Positions 59,401-64,000 of a DNA stretch of 64,000 nt are shown one piece after another; the first letter of the stretch is position 1; the number at the start of each line of letters is the position of its first letter. The translations under genes were made by a program, and so were the position numbers. The notes under the pieces are model-generated. The model was not told the DNA's origin. It saw only the letters and a program-made list of their open reading frames with translations, and made no database searches. Source of the DNA: Timema cristinae (taxonomy: Eukaryota > Arthropoda > Insecta > Phasmatodea > Timematidae); the NCBI GenBank assembly GCA_039000515.1, contig JBCFYV010000012.1, positions 83,430,193 through 83,494,192 of the forward strand, written 5' to 3'.

Positions 59401-59491
59401 TACACCTGTTTCGGTATTGTTAAAAGAAATATCCGACCCATCTTTGACACGTAGAGCACATGTCAGCCACCTAAAGGCTGCAGGGAAATGA
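56402..59491 (+). CDS. pol: Gypsy Pol: protease, RT, RNase H, integrase (frame slips)
   Basis: Copies element RNA to DNA and integrates it. Protease: LLDTGASHSFI (Asp at 56509). RT: VDYRKLNKKIVFDPYPMPSI, LIDLNASFLQ, catalytic YLDD at 57429-57440. RNase H: HVDASSVALGAVL (Asp 57873), YEKECLSCIFGI, ELYTDNMALSWI. Integrase: zinc site H-H-C-C (58474, 58496, 58586, 58595), catalytic Asp 58682, Asp 58862 and Glu 58967 (VERFNRNL), then a C-terminal GPWSIERFL module before the stop at 59489. The frame slips by one base near 56455-56490, 57305-57340 and 58110-58140, each a net loss of one; both sides of each slip match the family. All catalytic residues looked for are present. Confidence 0.92.
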
Positions 59492-60372
59492 GTCAATTGA
59501 CCCCGTGCTGTGTGTCGTCTGTTTGCTTAAGTGTACCTTTGTGATTTAATTTTGCGTTCTAAGTGCATGTTTCTAAGTATTCTATATTGTTGTATATATA
59601 ATTTATATAAGGGAAGGGGTACCACCCCCTGGTATTGTTAGGATAAATTTGTAGTACTGTAGGGCCTACGTATGACTTTGGGCAGAAACTTGTGTTGGAC
59701 TGTTTATAATAAAGCGTGTGTCGGGTCCAAAGTACATAGTGCAGAACGTTCGTCCCACCGACCGGACTACCTCTAAGTGCGTGTGAAGCGGCAAACCCAC
59801 CTTTCCTCATTCATGGAAAGTCGTCGCTAAACAGAGTTGTGGGTATCTCTGTGACTCGTGCTGGTAGACAATGTTAGTGCTACGAAACTGCCACAGTAAC
59901 TTTCAAGGATGGCTGCGCTAACTGATAAACTTTACAATTGGATGTGGTGTTCACGTGTAAACTTTTGTTCTCAGAGACTTCACCTATTCGGCCTTCCGTC
60001 CCCCCCTTTTCTGCCCTGCCCTTTCCTTCCCCTCCTTTGTTCCTGTACACTCATCGGCAGTCAATGGTCGCCCAGCTGGGCGCGGCGATGAAGCTTCCCT
60101 GGTGGTTAAAGCGGGCCACCTTACGAGCATATGCTGTCTCCCTGTCAACCCGGGATGACGGTGTGTTGGAGTGAGCGTGTGAAGCAGAGGTCTACCCCCG
60201 GAGTCCAGTTATTCGTCATCTCCCGAACCTGCATCTGGCCACCTAACATGGCCTCGGAGGGTACCGGAGCCGCCACCCACCCTCTAGTCAGCGGTGAACA
60301 TCGGGGAAGGCGCCTCCCCGTGTCTTCACCAAAGGCTAAGGACGTCCTTCTTCTCCGTCCAAGGGGGGACAT
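59492..60372 (+). other. Gypsy region between integrase and 3' LTR
   Basis: 881 bp with no env-like frame; frames of 60-87 codons overlap on both strands without motifs. An AATAAA lies at 59708. Ends in the purine tract. May hold cis-acting RNA signals. Confidence 0.6.
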
Positions 60373-61668
60373 TGTGACGTTGTCACAGACATAATGCTAA
60401 CATGGACGATCTAGCTCACCTGATCTGGTCCCCTTTGACTGGGCTGGATCTCGACTTCATGAAACACGCACACTCAACTCCACTCAACATCACGCGGCTT
60501 ACTGACCGCCCGTGGCTCGAGGCCCGATTAGAGCAAGACTCGGACAATAGAACATCGAGATGCGCTAACCCGTATGCGCTGACGGTTGTGTTCGAGTGAA
60601 ACAAGACTCATCCACCGGCGCGTGATTTGAAATTATCACGAGAATCGTCGAGACTTCTACCGAAGCGACGTACACCCCTCTCCCTTCCCCCCAGTGGGAT
60701 TCCCGCCGTTTGTGAACACGTGATTGACTTTGTACTGTATATAACGGCTGGACTGTGTAGTGATGTCACTCATTTCTCTGCACTCGATTAGGTGAGACAC
60801 TTGTCTTAGATTTAGACGTAGGTTGCTGTTCGACGTATTCTAAATTATGTTTGGGTTAAATTGTTCAAAATTTAAGTTTCGACTTTAAATATAAATCATG
60901 ATTACTAATAGCTATATTTCTCTGAGACTGCAGGATTTGCCTGTCAGCCATTATGGTTTATGCTATAGCTTTTTCTTGGTACTTAACGTTGTGTCCGCCT
61001 CACGGACGGGTTGGAACTTTGGCATGGCGCCATCTTAGGGCGCTAATGGAACTTTAGCATGTCGCCATCTTGGGGCGCTAATTATTTTTGTTTAACGTGT
61101 AACTTACTTAAAATAATTATTCTGCTTGCTAAAGGTTAAAGGTTTGTTACGATTGTAATTGTTATTCAACTCGGGGGCGCGAGCCCGTGCACCCAGCACA
61201 TTGGTCATTATAATAATAATAATTTAGATTGAACTAATTTGATTAGGAACTATTGTAACAGGTTAGGTTTAGGTTAATCATTTTCTCTGTCGCGCCTTAT
61301 AATGGCAGTCTATTATAGAACTTCATACTTATGTCAATGTAGTGTTACCATCGCCAGGTCATGTAGACATATATATATATTACATGTATTTAACTTTCTT
61401 GCTAGGTTAGTCGCCTTCTGCGAGGGTCAATTTAATTATGACTACGTTGGTATTAATTGTTCTGTTTTCTCTTAACGACTTGGGGTCTTGCCCCTTTTTA
61501 TTTATTGTTTATTTCGGCCCTTATCGGCCAGTCACTCGACTTTCCTAGAGTGCCTCGCTCTTGTATGTCTGCGAGTTGTTTGTAGAATAAAATAAACTCT
61601 CTTGTAACTAACCTACCTTTTATTTATTGTTATATGAACCTATCAAATCATATGAAGGGGGGGTTACA
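60373..61668 (+). repeat. 3' LTR of the Gypsy element
   Basis: 1296 bp, three bases longer than the 5' LTR (extra A in TTCTAAATT, G in CTTGGGGC, T in CCCCTTTTTA). No substitutions noticed by eye. Confidence 0.96.
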
Positions 61669-61911
61669 AGAATCCCATTCGGCTGGAGATAGTATGGAAA
61701 AGCAAAGATAATACTATAACTAATGCAGTATTATTATGATGGACTAATGGTTTTATTTGATGGTATATGATGCACATTAGTGTGTCGGGTGCCGCCTAAC
61801 TGAGCGCTGAAATGCGTGGCTCACGTCCAAAAATTTTATGTTATTTAAGAAGTGGTTTTTAATGTAAAAAATTGGTTCACGACAAATTGCATGGTGGTGG
61901 AAGGTATCGAC

Positions 61912-62240
61912 GAATAATAATAATAAGTCTGGGCTGCATCAATCTGCAGTTCAGGTAGCGTAAAGATTAGCCAGTACTAATGTACCTTTGCCCAGGGGAT
62001 GCCCAATGTACCAATCATACACCATTTCCTGGAGGCTCTGCCCATGTCCTGATGAGATGATAGTGAATATAATAGGGTAAAGCCAGTTAAGATCTTAACC
62101 TAACTTAATCCTAGTTAACTAAACACTGGTGACCATGGGAATTATTCCACTTTCGAGAAAAATCCCACAGTACCAGCCGGGAGTCAAACCCGGAATTTCC
62201 ATGTCAGCAACCATGTCCTCTGAGGCCGGTTACATATCCT
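61912..62240 (-). mobile_element. tRNA-derived SINE, type C
   Basis: On the minus strand: tRNA-like head with GGTTGCTGACATGG and B-box-like GGGTTTGACTCCCGG, then GTGGGATTTTTCTCG, a long body and an (ATT)n tail at 61914-61927. Body and tail differ from types A and B. Single copy here. Confidence 0.6.
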
Positions 62241-62979
62241 CAAAGGATTAAAAACCTTACATTTTCAAGGACGTTTCAAACGAACAAGAGTAGTTCTTAG
62301 ATTAGGGTGAATTGCGAGAAAAATAGATTCTCAAGCAAATAAAATAAAAACCGTTAATAGGGTCGAAACATAACATGGTGAAATAATTTAGGGATGTTTT
62401 GTGGTCTTGAAGCTTCAGAACTTTCATTCTCGTGAGAAAAATAACAGTGTGATGGTTTGTCCTTCCAGTTATGTTGTTATTATGACTAATATCGTGATTC
62501 GTGAGTTCTAGCCCAAGCTAAGATAACATGACCTTGTAGAGTAGTAATACCAGCCTGAAAGTCAATTGCCGTGTCAAGAATAACTTGAACGAGATATCAG
62601 CGGAACCTGACCATGTTTCTGTGGTCAATACCCTGTTTCTATTCACCCTCATTTTGGTCGATAGCCTGTTATGACATGGTGGTCGTTTAACGTCCCTGAA
62701 AGCTGTATTCCTGCGTTACCAGGTAAATGTCAAACCTCTCAGTGAAAGAGTTCATCTCTATAACTTTCTGTATCAGCATCACAAGCGGTTGTCCTTGAGC
62801 CGGCCTCAACTATACATGGCAAGGATCCTAAGCTACACAGGGACATGGCAGCAAGGATCATAATATAAAAGTAACAGTACCATACACATGATAAAGATCC
62901 TAAACTATAAGTTACAAAGGCACGGCAGTGTAAGAATCATCACCGGCGTATGCAAAGTGAGAAGGCAGACTTTTTCGAT
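62241..62979. other. Unassigned intergenic DNA
   Basis: No gene or assignable repeat recognised. Ends at the left target duplication of the next SINE. Confidence 0.35.
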
Positions 62980-62988
62980 CTGTGAATG

Positions 62989-63267
62989 TATTATTATTAT
63001 TAGCACCGCGTCTTACTACCCGTTCGGGTTATACGCACTTACGCTAATGTGTAATGGAAGGGTGATTTGTGAGATGAAATGGAGGACCTACAGTTTAACG
63101 TGGAATCCGAACCACGGTGGAGGCCTGGCATTCTCCACATTCACAAGATGTCTTGTCAGAGGTGAAGGAAGGGTTTGATAATCAGATAAATCTGTGTCGG
63201 GACCGAGGATTGAACCCCGGACCCCAGCACAGAAGTCCGATACTTTACCCTAGACCGCCAGGTCACC
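62989..63267 (-). mobile_element. SINE type A, TSD split by a second SINE
   Basis: Antisense (ATT)n tail, TTAGCACCGCGTCTTACTACC, full body and head CCGCCAGGTCACC. CTGTGAATG at 62980-62988; its partner is split, CTG and TGAATG meeting at 63568-63576 after the second SINE. Confidence 0.92.
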
Positions 63268-63273
63268 GAACTG

Positions 63274-63561
63274 TTATTATTATTATTATTAGCACCGCGT
63301 CTTACTACCCGTTCGGGTTATACGCACTTACGCTAATGTGTAATGGTAGGGTGATTGTGAAATGAAATGAAGGACCTACAGTTTAACGTGGAATCCGAAC
63401 CACGGTGGCGGCCTGGCATTCCACACATTCACAAGATGTCTTGTCAGAGGTGAAGGAAGGGATTGATAATCAGATAAATCTGTGTCGGGACCGAGGATTG
63501 AACCCCGGCCGCCAGTACAGAAGTCTGACACCTTACCCCTAGACCGCCAGGTCACCCAGAC
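63274..63561 (-). mobile_element. SINE type A, younger, 9-bp TSD
   Basis: Full antisense copy flanked by ACCGAACTG at 63265-63273 and 63562-63570. It landed at the head end of the preceding SINE. Confidence 0.93.
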
Positions 63562-63576
63562 ACCGAACTGTGAATG

Positions 63577-64000
63577 CACGGTTAAGTTTCACGCCAGTAA
63601 GATTTACATAAGCATTTTATTTTTACCGGCGCCACTAAATCTATGCGTGTATAGATCCAGCATTAAATCATTGGTTCGGTCCAATCTTGTCTTTCATTTC
63701 GAAGTGTTCGGAAGTTTCACAGAGACTATTATTTTTGTACTTAAATTAAATTTGGCAAGTGAATAAAGTCAGGCTTGTATTAAATTTCAAATAGTTTCTA
63801 AAGGCATTCAATTTTCAAAACGTTGGCAAGGAAGAGTGATGAATGATGAGGCATATAATAATTAAAAAAAAAATACAAGCGAGGACAATATAGTTTCTCG
63901 AGACAACCAATTTTCAAAAATTTGCCTGATGTAGACCATTCTAAATAGCTTCTAGAAATATAAATTAAAAGAATCAAGGGGCATCCAATCATTAGAATTT
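63577..64000. other. Unassigned AT-rich DNA at window end
   Basis: No gene or repeat recognised. Confidence 0.35.

Larger units (their letters stand above)
53911..61668 (+). mobile_element. Ty3/Gypsy LTR retrotransposon, recent insertion
   Basis: LTRs at 53911-55203 and 60373-61668 start TGTGACG and end TTACA. AGAA flanks both ends (53907-53910, 61669-61672), a 4-bp TSD. LTRs differ only by three one-base indels in short runs. The interior encodes Gag with a zinc knuckle, then protease, RT, RNase H, integrase, in Gypsy order. A purine tract AAGGGGGGA (60361-60369) precedes the 3' LTR. No env. Pol is interrupted by single-base frame slips only. A primer-binding site was not identified after the 5' LTR. 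Confidence 0.96.

Noticed and set aside
59560..60394. Envelope gene in the Gypsy element
   Set aside because: Frames are 60-87 codons, overlap on both strands, and show no signal peptide or membrane segment pattern.
62888..63365. Frames reading ASYYPFGLYALTLMCNGRV
   Set aside because: Translation of the SINE tail; recurs at every antisense copy.

Overview
The window looks like arthropod (probably insect) nuclear DNA: AT-rich, almost gene-free, and packed with tRNA-derived SINEs, LTR retrotransposons, hAT/MULE/TTAA DNA transposons and minisatellites. Short TTAGG-like runs (8819-8834, 13313-13333, 54798-54813), a MADF-domain gene and a FLYWCH-MULE transposase fit an arthropod, but the species cannot be named from sequence alone. 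No bacterial genes, rRNA, free-standing tRNA genes or CRISPR arrays were seen.

Layout. 1-16.5 kb: SINEs of two main head types and several non-autonomous hAT elements, two with clear or near-clear 8-bp target duplications, plus a LINE 3' end. 16.6-22.4 kb: an LTR retrotransposon with almost identical 536-bp LTRs, a long coiled-coil Gag and no pol except a short reverse-transcriptase-like relic, inserted in a small tandem repeat. 23.6-24.3 kb: 41-bp minisatellite. 24.7-26.4 kb: three SINEs, one split by a hAT element. 27.3-28.9 kb: TTAA-flanked transposon holding a MADF relic. 30.07-32.15 kb: the one likely host gene, a spliced MADF-domain gene with a GC donor; tandem copies of its exon end lie in its last intron. 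32.4-33.4 kb and 37.7-40.1 kb: 78-bp and 38-bp minisatellites. 40.8-46.7 kb: fold-back MITEs, LINE fragments, nested SINEs. 47.2-51.1 kb: a decayed FLYWCH-MULE whose right end carries an expanded ~42-bp minisatellite. 53.9-61.7 kb: a recent Ty3/Gypsy element with 1.29-kb LTRs, TSD, Gag zinc knuckle, a good -1 frameshift signal and protease-RT-RNaseH-integrase. 61.9-64 kb: more SINEs, two in a datable nested arrangement.

The main lessons are about mobile-element interplay: two SINE head types share one tail with a conserved hairpin; two hAT elements entered the same point (A-box) of two separate SINE copies; a pol-less LTR element moved recently and must have borrowed enzymes. Nearly every reading-frame break in the young or conserved coding regions is a net loss of one base, and the two Gypsy LTRs differ only by single-base indels, so uncorrected sequencing deletions may explain many apparent pseudogene lesions.
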